The notes under the pieces are model-generated. The model was given only the letters and a program-made list of their open reading frames with translations. It did no database searches and was not told the DNA's origin. Of a stretch of DNA of 64,000 nucleotides, positions 11,864-22,959 are shown piece after piece. Each line of letters begins with the position of its first letter. Within the stretch, counting starts at the first letter, position 1. The translations under genes were made by a program, and so were the position numbers. This stretch comes from Patiria miniata (taxonomy: Eukaryota; Echinodermata; Asteroidea; Valvatida; Asterinidae), in assembly GCF_015706575.1 (NCBI RefSeq), contig NW_024037063.1, forward strand, positions 22,692,927-22,756,926, given 5' to 3'.

Positions 11864-12867
11864 GTCTTGAACAAAAAAAGGAAAAAAAAAAAAACGCGAA
11901 AGGAAAACGCAGCAACAAAGCGCCAAAAGAAGTTTCAATTCAAAAAATAATCATACATTCATTAAAATTTGACAAATAATTTTTTTTTTCTCCAAATCCT
12001 GAATGGGGTACCAAAATTGTTCTGTTTCTGTCGAAATTTGATCACGTTCACACTTTTGTTTGATAAATTTCAATAAAGCTACATTGGAATATGTTAATGT
12101 TCCTTGAAAACAATCTCAAGGGGTACAACTTACATTTGGATGCATTGTTAAAGAGATTGTACGTTAAATTTAAAACTGTAAGGAACTAGTTAGGGGACAT
12201 CAAAATGCTTAAAAAGTATGGCAAATAGAGTTTTTGTTTTCCCCTGACTATACTCTAACAAATAGGGGTTGACCTTGAGTTAAAAAAAAAAAACCAAGAC
12301 AAAAATGATGCTTTTCTCAAAATTTCAATCAATAAATCAATGTTTATTTCCATACCTTTCAGAATGCAATGAAAAAAGAAATAAATTAAAATGTTGACAA
12401 AATTGTAATGGTTGATTTTATAATTTTCGAGTCGAATAATATTTTTCTTCAAATTCAAAACGACAAGTGGTTAAAGGGAATACAACATTTGCAAACATAA
12501 AAAACCCCAAAACTACAATATCAATTTCCAACATGGCCACAAGACAGCTGGACTGGGTGAATGATTGGTTTTCTTTGTTTTTCCAGCATCTAAAACACAA
12601 AACTTCAAACAAGTCAGTGCAAGAATGTTTGCTGTAAAACTACTAACCCCCAAATCCATCCATTTCTGAAAATTACAGCGAAAGCAAGTGTTGTATATTC
12701 CCTTTAACCCTTAAATGTTTAGGTAAAATTTTACGTCACAAAATCAAAATGGTAAGGGCTTGTAAATTATTGTATAATGGAAAATGGAGAAAAGTCCAAT
12801 ATGCTCAATATGTGACAGGGCCTACAACTGACCACTAAAAACATGCATTTTTTAATTGTAAACAAAC
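11864..12867. other. AT-rich intergenic sequence
   Basis: Homopolymer A tracts follow the minisatellite. No gene or clear repeat was recognised. Confidence 0.4.
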
Positions 12868-13462
12868 AATTGAATACCTGAATATGAAAATTTGGGCCCA
12901 AGTCCGTATTTTTGGCCAAATTGAGTTAACCAGTACACTTCCGATGACGTGTATACACGCAAAGGTTAAATACCGGCCAAGCGCACATTTATTCCCTTTA
13001 ATACTTAAGTCCAAGAAAAGATCCCCTTTTTGTTCCATACGCAACACGAATTTTTCTTTAAACATGTAGTCAACATAAAGACTAATAAAACAAAAACAAA
13101 ATATTGTGGCTATTCAGCTTGTTCATGTCTAACAGTAGAATAAAAGAAACACTGAAGTTCATGAATGCCTTTGAGGGCTAAAATTTTGTGACGTATGAGA
13201 CATTAAAGCAAGCGCCCATTTGTTTATTTGCAGTTTGGCAAAGGTGGAGGTGCAGCACAATGTGACGCAGAACACAGTAGTGCCGAAAAAAAGTTAGTGT
13301 TCATTTTTATCAACTATTAACAACCAACCACGTGATGGGCTCTCGACCAATTGGAATGGGTAAACCGTCTTAGATATTTATGAATATAAGTTCATTTTAT
13401 ATCAATTTTCTCAAGACTTGTCTCATAAACTTTGGCCCATTTCATATTCAGGTATTCAACTG
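12868..13462. mobile_element. Candidate terminal-inverted-repeat element, about 595 bp
   Basis: CAATTGAATACCTGAATATG, followed by AAAATTTGGGCC, at 12,868 is mirrored by GGCCCATTTCATATTCAGG and TATTCAACTG ending at about 13,462. The arms are about 30 bp and imperfect. No target-site duplication is evident and there is no coding sequence. Confidence 0.4.
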
Positions 13463-13844
13463 AATTCTAGAATAAAAAAATATATACTATCAAGCAAAAA
13501 CAAATTGTAGTTCTATAACCGCAACATTGTTAAACACATCTTGATCTAAACCAGAGCTCCATATGAAAATTACCATAGCAATATTTTTATTACATAAACC
13601 ATGCAAGAATAATTGATTATAATGACATTTAAGAAGGTATGCAGTGTGTATAAAGAAAATGAAAAAAAATCACCTCATGCTAAAAATGTTTAGCATGTAA
13701 AAATATTTACAAACTGATGGCAATACCGTGCACACTGTATATTTAATATTTTCAAAAAAGAATTACCATTCAGAGTAAAGTTTCAAAACAGAAACAAAGT
13801 GCTACCTTTTGTTATTACGTTCTCAACATATGTAGTTTTAAACA

Positions 13845-14380
13845 ACACCTGAATAATCTCTGTCATCTGATTGGTGGACCGTTGATCACATGTCAATGAA
13901 TTATTTGTCCCAACGCTTGGCGCGGCTGCACCGCAAAAGTGAAGTTATATTCAACGATGAACAGAACTTCCCATGACTGTTGGTGGTGGCACTTTGACAA
14001 AAATCCGTTTCACAAAAAGTGCGGGCAAATTGGCGGACGTTACATGAGAATCTCTGTTTAATTTCCTAACTGAAGATGAAATATTGGAACTTGTGGGTGA
14101 TGCTGACATTGCAAACACAAAGAATAAAATGTGCTGCCAAAAGATTAGACGAATTTGAGCATGATAGTTTTGAAATTGTCGAGTACAGTTAACCGACACA
14201 AATGGATGAACTTGGATGAATATGATAAATGATAGGCTAGTTCTGAACTTGTCTAACAATTTTTTGGTATTGAAAGTGAACCACCAGTTATTGCAATAAT
14301 ATAGTATAGAACGTTGATATAAGTACCAGCTAACGAGTCAACCCAATCAGATGACATTGATCTATTTACAATGCAGGTGT
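13845..14380. mobile_element. DNA transposon remnant with inverted ends
   Basis: The left end (ACACCTGAATAATCTCTGTC, ATCTGATTGGT) and right end (CCAATCAGATGACATTGATC ... GCAGGTGT) are imperfect inverted repeats of about 40 bp. The element at 7,739-7,925 shares these termini. The interior holds a short degenerate coding fragment, listed separately. No target-site duplication was identified. Confidence 0.5.
14057..14150 (+). pseudogene. Fragment resembling the N-terminus of KIAA1958/ZMYM-type (Crypton-related) proteins
   Basis: One + frame reads ESLFNFLTEDEILELVGD, then ADIANTK. This resembles the opening of KIAA1958-like proteins, which often run 'F-x-S/T-E-D-E-I-x-x-L ... D-S-K-N-T-K' and derive from Crypton tyrosine recombinases. 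The frame is lost within about 30 codons by a one-base shift followed by a stop. Only this short piece supports the call, so it is tentative. It sits between the inverted ends of the host element. Confidence 0.35.
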
Positions 14381-15500
14381 TATGTAATAAAACAAATGTT
14401 TCACATTTGTGTAATGGAAAGAATCATTTCCTTCGGTGACAGATGGAATATTTACGTGACCTTTTTCAAATGCACATGTCGCTTTTTTTTAAATTAAAAT
14501 AATTTCCCTCACATTTTTGTCATCAAATTAATTGCACGTAATTGGGTTTCAAATTGTAAGGCTCTAACCTTGTTTGGTTAAAATTCTGGAAAAATTCCAA
14601 AGATAAAACTTAAGTTTTTATTAAAATTTTGGCAATATTAATTAAATTGTTCAATTGAATTCAAATTGGTAAGTGTTTACCCAAATGCTTTCATAAAAAG
14701 TTGTAAAAAACATACTTTCTCAAAAATGAAAATGACCAGGGCTTCAAATTGGGCAAAATTACATTTCTCATGAAATCAGCAGTTTTACTTCCAACTTTCA
14801 TAGAGTCAACCTTAGGACAACTCCGTAAATCCAACATACATTGTACTCTGACCACATGATGCACATGTACAAGGTTGTTAAGGTGGTGGGTACCTTTTCT
14901 GTTATTGTTTTCTACTCATTAGCTTAGACATCACATTACAAGTGATGTTTCCCATTCAATTTTCCCAACAGCAGCTAGAATGTCTGACATGCACGTCTGA
15001 ATTCACAGAATTGCCCCTTAGGTTTTTACTTAATTAGGAATTATAATTAGCTGGCATGTGTAACCTTTATCGGCAAGTTTCAAGTATTTTGAGTAAAAAA
15101 AAAAGCCACACATTTGGCGAAATCTTAATTTGAGGTCTCAAATGCGAAATACATGTGTACAAGTTCAATTTCCTCTTTACAATCTCATCCAAAAATTGTC
15201 TTTGTTTTTTTTATTTCAATACCTTCTTGCCAATTTTCAGAAATCCCAGTATGCAATTATTTGAAAACTATTCACAACCATTACAACTTGAGATACATAA
15301 ATATCAGTATTAAACCTATTTGACATTCATTTGCATTGCATTCTGGCTATGGATGACAAATAATCAGTTATTTATGTATTTGTTCCCACTTAATTATCAC
15401 CTCATAAATGCATAGAGTATAAAAAAAAATAACTTATCAATATCATTTTATTTTAGAAATATAGAAATAATCTTGATATCTTTATATTAACTGCTTTGCA
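14381..15500. other. AT-rich intergenic sequence
   Basis: No gene or clear repeat was recognised. Confidence 0.4.
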
Positions 15501-17250
15501 ATGTCCAGGGCCAACTTGGAATCTTATTTCAGACGTTTGTCCTTTTTTTTAAGATCAAGCGATTATTGCTTAAAATAAATTTGCTATGCACTTTTTGTTT
15601 CTTTTCTGTATATTTTTAAAACAATACTTTTCTTAACGTGCCATTTATTAATGTAACTTTAAGATTAAGGGGCTTATCTTTTTATCAGACTAATCATTTG
15701 CATCCACGTTTTAAGTTGATTTCAGTTTTACAATTACTATTAAACATGAAGATTTTAAGATCACTTTTCCCTTCAGTAGAACGTATGATTAAAAACACTA
15801 ATTTATGATTCTTTTTTTTAATTAAAATATTTACATTAGTTTTTGTAATCTAAGCTCCAAAAGTACCTTTTAAAACTTTTTATTTCTTCTCCTTTTTGAG
15901 CCCTTTTGACTTTAATATTTTGCTTTCCATTGTTTTTGAGGCAATCCAGCTTTGAAAAACAGGCAATATATCATACAAGTTCCCATGTAATTTTTCAAGC
16001 GCCTTGCAGCTTTTTGATAGGGCTTTGCTGTTAATGGTTAAGAAAGTTAATGGTTGCCATGCAGGGGAATAACCCATTTGTTTCTCCTTTTTGTGCTCTT
16101 TGATTTGAATTTGCTTTGCTTTCCATTATCGGGTAAATATTACACTATGAAACAATATATTTGTGGCAATCCAGCTTTGAAATTAGGCAACATAATTATC
16201 ATACAAGTTCCCAAGAAGCAAGTTTTCCCAGTCCTTGCAGCATTTTGATAGGTCTTTGCTGGTTAGTGGTTAAGATAGTTAATGGTTGCCATGCAGGGTA
16301 ATGACCTCAAAATACTGCAAGGGTCTTTAAATTTTGTGCAGTTGATACAAAAAGACTTTGGCATGTGCTTTCATGCTATATTGCATTTGCGTTCAAAACT
16401 GGATTTATCCTGCCAAGGCAGTTGCCTAATATGGAAAGTTGAGTTGTACTTTAGTTAGCTTTGACCTTACGTTTGTTTATATTCACTGTGCTTCCTATGT
16501 TTTCTACTTAATTGTAAATCAGTTAAAGAATTACATGTAGTTTTATATACATCTACATGTGTGTATTTCTTGAGCTCTTTACATATTCCTTTGAGTTATA
16601 TTTCACAAGCACTGACCTTATGTTTAAGTTTTATTCTGTTGTAACTGTTTTCTTTTTTATTTCAAATGAATTTGAAGACAGTTTTAGGAATTTATATTCC
16701 CTAAGTTTAAATATCCTCAATACCATTTAAAAATTGTTAAATTTTTGCTTTTATTAACACTGATCTCAGGTTTGGGTTAGGTTTACTGTGCTACTTATGT
16801 TTTCTAATATTAATAACTCAATTTGAAGACTTGAGTCTGGGCATTTACATCCTTCAGGTTTAAGCATCATGAATGTTTGAGGTTTATTTTACTTTTATTT
16901 GCATTAATTGGGTTAGGTTTACTGTGCTACTTAAGTCTTCTTGTTTATTTGAAATCACTTTTAAGACTTAATTCTATAGGCATCTAGAGAAGACTAAAAA
17001 TCGTTTAATCTCTTGTTTATGTATTTTTAATCACATTACTCTTATTTAAGATTTCACTTGAACTTTATGTTATTACTGTTGAAAGTATTTCGATGCAGAC
17101 CCCAAGAAAGTTGACCCTAGATTTCACTGGTATTTAAGTCTAAAACATAATATTGTTTGACGAACAATGTAAATCAGAATTAATCAGTGCAAACCAAGAG
17201 TGGCCTGGATGTCATTGGACAGTTCTGGCGTAATTCCTTCACTTAAAGAT
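15500..17250 (-). repeat. Duplicated AT-rich block X (paralogue at 27,180-28,765)
   Basis: Colinear similarity in direct orientation is visible through landmarks: TGTCCAGGGCCAACT (15,504 and 27,187), GCAATCCAGCTTTGAAA (15,947, 16,164 and 27,797), TGCAAGGGTCT (16,317 and 28,112), ATATTGTTTGACG (17,150 and 28,681) and ACCAAGRGTGGC (17,191 and 28,723). Within it, 15,947-16,075 and 16,163-16,310 are a local tandem pair. 16,455-16,990 holds about four degenerate units of some 148 bp around GGTTTACTGTGCTACTTA. Read on the minus strand, the block follows exon-like blocks and could be a long 3' UTR. It has no coding capacity. Confidence 0.65.
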
Positions 17251-17577
17251 CAGCTTTTTAAGGTGGTTCGTACTTGTGTACAAATTGCTTGGTTTGTCAT
17301 CCATACCCAAAGATGCAATGCGAATGTCGAAAGGGATTATTTTTCTTCGCATAATAAGCAATTGCAACATATAACATTCAGAAAATATGAGGGCATCCCT
17401 TTTTGTTTCTATGGTTCTCATTGTTCTTTTTTTCTGCCTCTGAAGTAGGCAGTGTCACTTTGCAGTTAAGTTAAAATCTGAAGAAAAATACAATTCAACC
17501 TATTATTCATTGATGCAAAGTATGCCTTGTCTTATATTTTTATGCCATTGTTTTATTAGTTTAAGGTGAATTCACAT

Positions 17578-17857
17578 CAGTTGCGTATCCGGTGGGGGGG
17601 GGGGGGGCAGGGCAGGAGGGCACCTTTCCCCCCTAGCGGAGTTCTGATATCAATTCCAAAACAGAAAACCCGCTCAAAAACCATTACAATGCAACGTGCA
17701 AAATGGGCATACAATGAGAGATGGGTAGGCCTACAGCCCCCCCCCCCCCCCCCCTTTTTAAAAATTTTACGGAGGCCAAGTATCCCGAGAAAAAAGTCTA
17801 CATTTCGGGGCGGATGTGCAATTGCCCCCCTGACATCAAAAGCTGGATATGCTACTG
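17578..17857. mobile_element. hAT-type MITE with 8-bp target-site duplication
   Basis: The termini CAGTTGCGTATCCGG and (inverted) CAGTAGCATATCCAG flank a 280-bp G- and C-tract-rich interior. Both sides carry the perfect 8-bp direct repeat ATTCACAT (17,570-17,577 and 17,858-17,865), the insertion signature of hAT transposons. There is no transposase. Confidence 0.85.
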
Positions 17858-18599
17858 ATTCACATCATCAGAAATGAGAACCATTGAATAAAAAGAGGGA
17901 CGCCTTAATAGCAATTATTAAGCATCAAAATTTTGACCAAATAAATCACAGCTTCAAAATAATTACAATATCAAACATTTAAAAACTCAGCTGTTTCAAT
18001 ATTTCCCACCACCACTTATGAAAATTCTGATGATGAAATTTCCGTCAGTCTCAGTTCAACAAAAGGTTGAAAACATGCACAATGATTTCTCTAAATGCAC
18101 AACAGTCACATGTCAACACATGACTTTGAAAAATACCTTTGAGGTAACAAATAACAATTCAACTATCAAATATTTGAAAACTCAGCTGTCTCAATATTTC
18201 CCACCACCACTCATGAAAGTTCCTATGATGAACAGTTCCATCGGTCTTCCATTCATCAATGTTAAAAGCACGCACAATGGTTTCTCCATAGGGTCCAGTG
18301 ATCACGCGTCGTCGACACAGTTTGGGAACTAAATCCCTTTCTTCTTGCAAGACAAACACAGACATCCGAATCAGCAGTAGTTCATAAGTATGGCAAACTT
18401 GAAGCAGTTCTAATTAACTGTCAAGTCACATTGCGAGAAATTACGCGGGTTTTAAATTTTATTCTTTTCGCGATCCACTTGAATAATGTGCACCAATCCA
18501 GTTCCTTCGTGGCTCCGAAACCTAAAAAGTTAAATCTTCAAGCTGCAGTGGTCGAGATGAAGGAGGGGTGCCGTCTGGCCAATTATCGCCCTCCCCCCA

Positions 18600-20825
18600 A
18601 TGCTCATTTCCATCTATAGTGTGATGCTGTCCAGATTTATCCAAATGCGCACAACTTCAGGAGCGTCTTCCGATCGGTCCGAAATGTAAATTCCTGACTA
18701 CTAGCCGAGCCTCTGAAGCCCCCATCAGTCTGCCTTCCAGATCCACCTGAGAGGAGCATTAATTGTCTCTGCTGAAGTCTGCATGGCTGATCCTGATGAT
18801 GATCATAATTGCTGTATGGTCCATCTGCAGAAAAAGATACAAGATAGAAACAAAAGTGGTTCGTCAGAATGTTTATAGGATTGTCATATAGGATTTAAGG
18901 ACTGCAAAGAATTGTTTACATGCCCCTTAATCTAAAGCGATTTAAACTTGGGGGGGGGGCAGAAGGGCATTTTGGCATGGAAATTTATTCTTTTCAAAAT
19001 AAGTTGTATGTAATTCATCATTTTTTGATGAAAAAATAAATTTCCTTGAAAACTTTTACAACCATAAAATTATGAAAGAAATGATTTATGTTTGGCTAAG
19101 ATTTTATCAATCAGAAATACATTTGTAGGGGATCATGTGTCGTTGGTCTCAAGAGGACAGTTGGTATCTCCCCTCCAATTTCAGCTAGTGATGGTGACCC
19201 AATGTACAGCAAAAGTTACCGACCTCCCTCAAATGTGCACTCCTGTGCAAAGTTGCAGCCAAACATGTTTTTCATTTGAAATGGCTTAATTGTAGCTCAC
19301 ATAATTAAATTGGCATTTGTGCAGCATTTAAGAGAAAGGATGGCAAACTATGCACTGGTTGGCAAAAATGATGTAGAAATTACAAAATGTCTGTCTCTCA
19401 ATTCACTTATACTTACCCCTTATTCCTGACTGATGAGGCTGAGCCATGATGGTTGCTCCCAGTCCAGTGATGTGGCATTGAATGGTGCCAGTAGTCTACA
19501 ACCTGGAAATTTGACAAATTTGGAAATGTCACAATCATGTCATTTTCATTTGGTTGAAAGTTGTAGCTAAACATGGCAAAACAGTGATATGATGTAGCAA
19601 TTAAGAAAGGTCTGCCTCCCAAACACTTATACTGACCTCTACGAGCCAAGGTGGGTGATATGAGAGGATCACAGTCCTTGCTGATCTGTGCCTGGTAGAT
19701 CTGACTGATGAGGCCGAGCGTTGTCGCAGGAAGGCTGATATGATAGAGCCATGATGTTTGCTCCCACTCCGGTGATGTGGTGTTGAATTGTGACAGTAGT
19801 CTACAACCTGGAAATTGGACAAATTAGGAAATGTTACAATCCCGGTCTGGTATTTTTGTTTAATTTTTGGCTGAAACTGATGCAAGCTAGGATACTGTAC
19901 TAATTCTCTGTGTCAATTAAGTCGCAGGCTTATATTCATTAATGTACTACAACATCCTTCCACAGATCGAGGGCAAAACGTAGGAAATTCCTAATGATTC
20001 TGGGTTACAAGAGGGCCATGCAAGGGGGGGGGTAAGTCCAAAAGACAGTGTCCATGAACATGAAGAACAGTTGCAAGTGAATTGCTCTGAAAAGCACAAA
20101 TGGAAAGTCAGTTACCTTCCAACGCTGATAGTCCTTGCTCACAGTTACTGCAGCAGATATCTTGTATCTGGTGTGTTTCTCATCAGTCTGCTTTCTGGCT
20201 ATGACTGTACATCTGGAAAGGAAAAAAAGGAGCAAATCATCAGTGTCGGACAGAAAGCATAAACCAGACAGAAAGCATAAACCTGGTTTAGAAGAATTAT
20301 TTCAACTTTTTGGATCTCTTTCGTTTTTAGCAGACTAGAATTTTTTTTTAACATAAAGCAGTAGCTACCCCTTACAGTCCTGAATCCTCCAATTAATAAT
20401 TGCACACCCTAGGGAGTTAGGGTTAAGGCCAACTGTTTGGACACAAAGGGAAACTTAAGATGACTGAAAACTACTGCTGATTTAATTGTCTCTTGAAGCT
20501 GGTTTGATGCTCACCTCTGACAAGACACTGCTGCATCTTCAGGCCACCCACAGCAAGATGAATAGGCCTATCCTGGTTAGATCAGTCAAAACAGGATACC
20601 ACTCTGCACAATCCACAGAACAACATCCAGAATCCACAGAACAACATCCAGAATCCAGGGGGACAAGTCTTGAGGCATGTGGCCTAGAAGAGCTGCAGAG
20701 AAATGGTTACCTCACCTGGGTTTACATGCAACCTTGTCCCCCTCGTTCTAATCTACCACACAATCCATCGCGACTCCACTTGCAAACTGTACAGCAACAT
20801 CCGGGGGTCTTGTGCATGTTCAAGC
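18600..20825 (-). ncRNA. Copy Y: spliced exon-like blocks of unknown product (noncoding RNA or decayed gene)
   Basis: On the minus strand, blocks bounded by AG acceptors and GT donors are 20,515-20,825, 20,116-20,212, 19,637-19,807 and 19,417-19,502. A probable terminal block starts at 18,824 and runs towards 18,600. Acceptors sit behind pyrimidine tracts (for example TTTCCTTTCCAG and TTTCTGCAG), and donors include GTAAGT, GTCAGT, GTAACT and GTGAGC. The same blocks recur in copy Y' with splice sites kept. The block at 20,515-20,825 is closed in all three minus frames. Blocks 20,116-20,212 and 19,637-19,807 are open (RKQTDEKHTRYKISAAV; HGSIISAFLRQRSASSV), but the Y' copies of those frames contain stops. 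I recognise no protein family. A noncoding transcript or an old gene fossil fits best. Confidence 0.4.
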
Positions 20826-21949
20826 CTGCATACAATGGTTACCTTACCTTATGAACATACAATCTTGTCCCCCGGCCTCTACCCAAGATGTCTGGTCCTT
20901 CGGTCTGCCCATCCCAACTTCAGTAGACTTCTGCAATCCAAGCGTCTTGGTCATGCTCACAGCCAGATAACGTCTCAAGGGATCTGCTGGCCTACATAAA
21001 CAGATCAAAAATATTTCAAGTTAATGAAAGAAGGGAAACCCTTTTAATTGCTCAGCAAAAAGCATTGAGTCTCCCCTTTACATACCGATGCAGTGTTTCT
21101 CTGAATGTTTTAACCACTAAGGGCAAATAACCTTCTTAAAGAACAACAAACCACTGTCGACAAGAAATTGGCATCTGACAACAATAAAGCGATGCAACTT
21201 AACAATTAAAAAAACATCACAGTATGGGAAGTGTGTAGTTGTTTTTTCTTGCCAATATTCAAACCAGCATTAAGGGATATATTTGATTATTGAGTTGATG
21301 ATCAAATATTCAAATATTTTTTATATTTGGGACAGCCATAGTAGAAAGATTGGCATCAAGTGGACTTGGGGTCTTCAGTTATCCTTGAAATTGTCACAGA
21401 ATAAACCCCAAATTCTATACAGGAGATGACAGCACACCACTCAAAAAAGAAGACAAAATACCTCAAGAGATTCCAGAATGGGGCATGCCTCCACTGGTAG
21501 TGAAGATGGTGAATGCCGCTGATCCCAACATCAGAAGGTCATCAGAATTTCACTTGTCCAATATCAGAAAGTCACTGTTCCCAAAAGTTAAAGTCCATCC
21601 TTCTAAAGAAGCTCATCCTCCAAGTGTCAAGGTCCCCGAAATGGCATAGGCAAGTTCTCCAACTGTGCTTCCAAGATTATGGTGGATTGTTGCAGCAATT
21701 TGCACGAGTACACAATGGAGAAATGCAACGCTCACAACAACAGTTTGTATATAAAGTTCGTTCTCCGAAAATTTCTGCATGGTTGCCTCTGTTAGTGAAC
21801 TTTAGTCCAAGTCACACATGCTGATGAGAAGTTCCTTGTCCTTTACCTCAGTGATGAGTCGATGATGATGATTTGCCTCCTTCCGTAAACATCTGTTCTT
21901 CACACTTTTCTCTTATGACATGTTTTTAGTTCCCTTGTTCCAGCAATGC

Positions 21950-22860
21950 CGTCTTTACGATTTCCAAGTTTGTCTTGAACATTATCAAAAGTTAATCCAG
22001 GGGCAACTTATAGAGGTGATTCCAATGGTTCTCAGTGAACCCGGATGGACGTAGGGATATAGAAGATCCCATAGTCCTGCTGGTCCTGTGTTGGGAATCT
22101 GATCCCGTCATCTATGCCGTCTGGAGGACATAGGGATATAGAGGAGGACATAGGGATATAGATGATCCCATAGTCCTGCTGGTCCTGTGTTGGGAATCTA
22201 ATCCCTTCTTTTCAATGTTTTGCTCCAGACAAGCATCCTAGTGTCACCAGACAAGGGCCCGTACCCATGACGGCCACCCAGTACATTTCGCATCTGGGTT
22301 TTTGCCGCACTTCTCGGTTAGAGACCCAGTGAACTCCACCTTAGCCCTAAAACGACATAGGGATATAGGTGATCCCATAGTCTTAAGTTATTAGATGGAT
22401 ATAAGCGTGATTCCACTGAATTATAAATTTGAGGTTTGCTAGAATTTTTTTTTTTTTAAACAGTCCCTATGGGAGTACGTGTTTATGCCCTAAAGGCGGA
22501 GTGCTACTTGTATTAAATTAAATTTGTAGAGCCTTAAAGCGATGGAGATGGGGGCAAATTCCTTAACCTATTCCTATTTTGTTTTATTGATAACCACTCT
22601 AAAATGTCTGTGATGATCATTACAACTTTAGCTGTTCTCCTCCCAGGAGTAATATTGAATGTTGCTTAAATACGTATTTGCTCCCCAGGGAGGTGATATT
22701 GGATAACCCCCTTCAACTATCACCCAAGATCCGCCCCGGATGGACATAGGGATATAGAAGATCCCATAGTCCTGCTGGTCCTGTGTTGGGAATCTGATCC
22801 CATCATCTATGCCGTCTGGAGGACATAGGGATATAGATGATCCCATAGTCCATAGTCTTG
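21950..22860. repeat. Short-phrase repeats around 'catagggatatag' between copies Y and Y'
   Basis: The phrase GACATAGGGATATAG, followed by GATCCCATAGTCCTGCTGG, occurs at about 22,050, 22,128/22,144, 22,351 (shortened), 22,743 and 22,823. It is often followed by TCCTGTGTTGGGAATCT. The blocks are 60-110 bp, partly tandem and partly dispersed. Confidence 0.75.
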
Positions 22861-22959
22861 CAGCCCATATGCTAAATTTGAGCCACAACCTGTGGAGAAA
22901 CCACCAACATTGATATCATGCACGATCACAAACACATATTTGAAAATATAGACAAAAAG

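Noticed and set aside
8451-11938. Three overlapping reading frames of more than 1,100 codons on the minus strand and one of 300 codons on the plus strand
   Set aside because: They arise from a GC-rich minisatellite whose units contain no stop in these frames. Unit-length changes of 25 and 26 bp shuffle the same peptides among frames, and there is no unique coding sequence, promoter or splice context.
20486-20999. Plus-strand reading frames of 98-122 codons
   Set aside because: The frame is interrupted in the paralogous copy at 25.6-25.9 kb, and the conserved splice signals there are on the minus strand.
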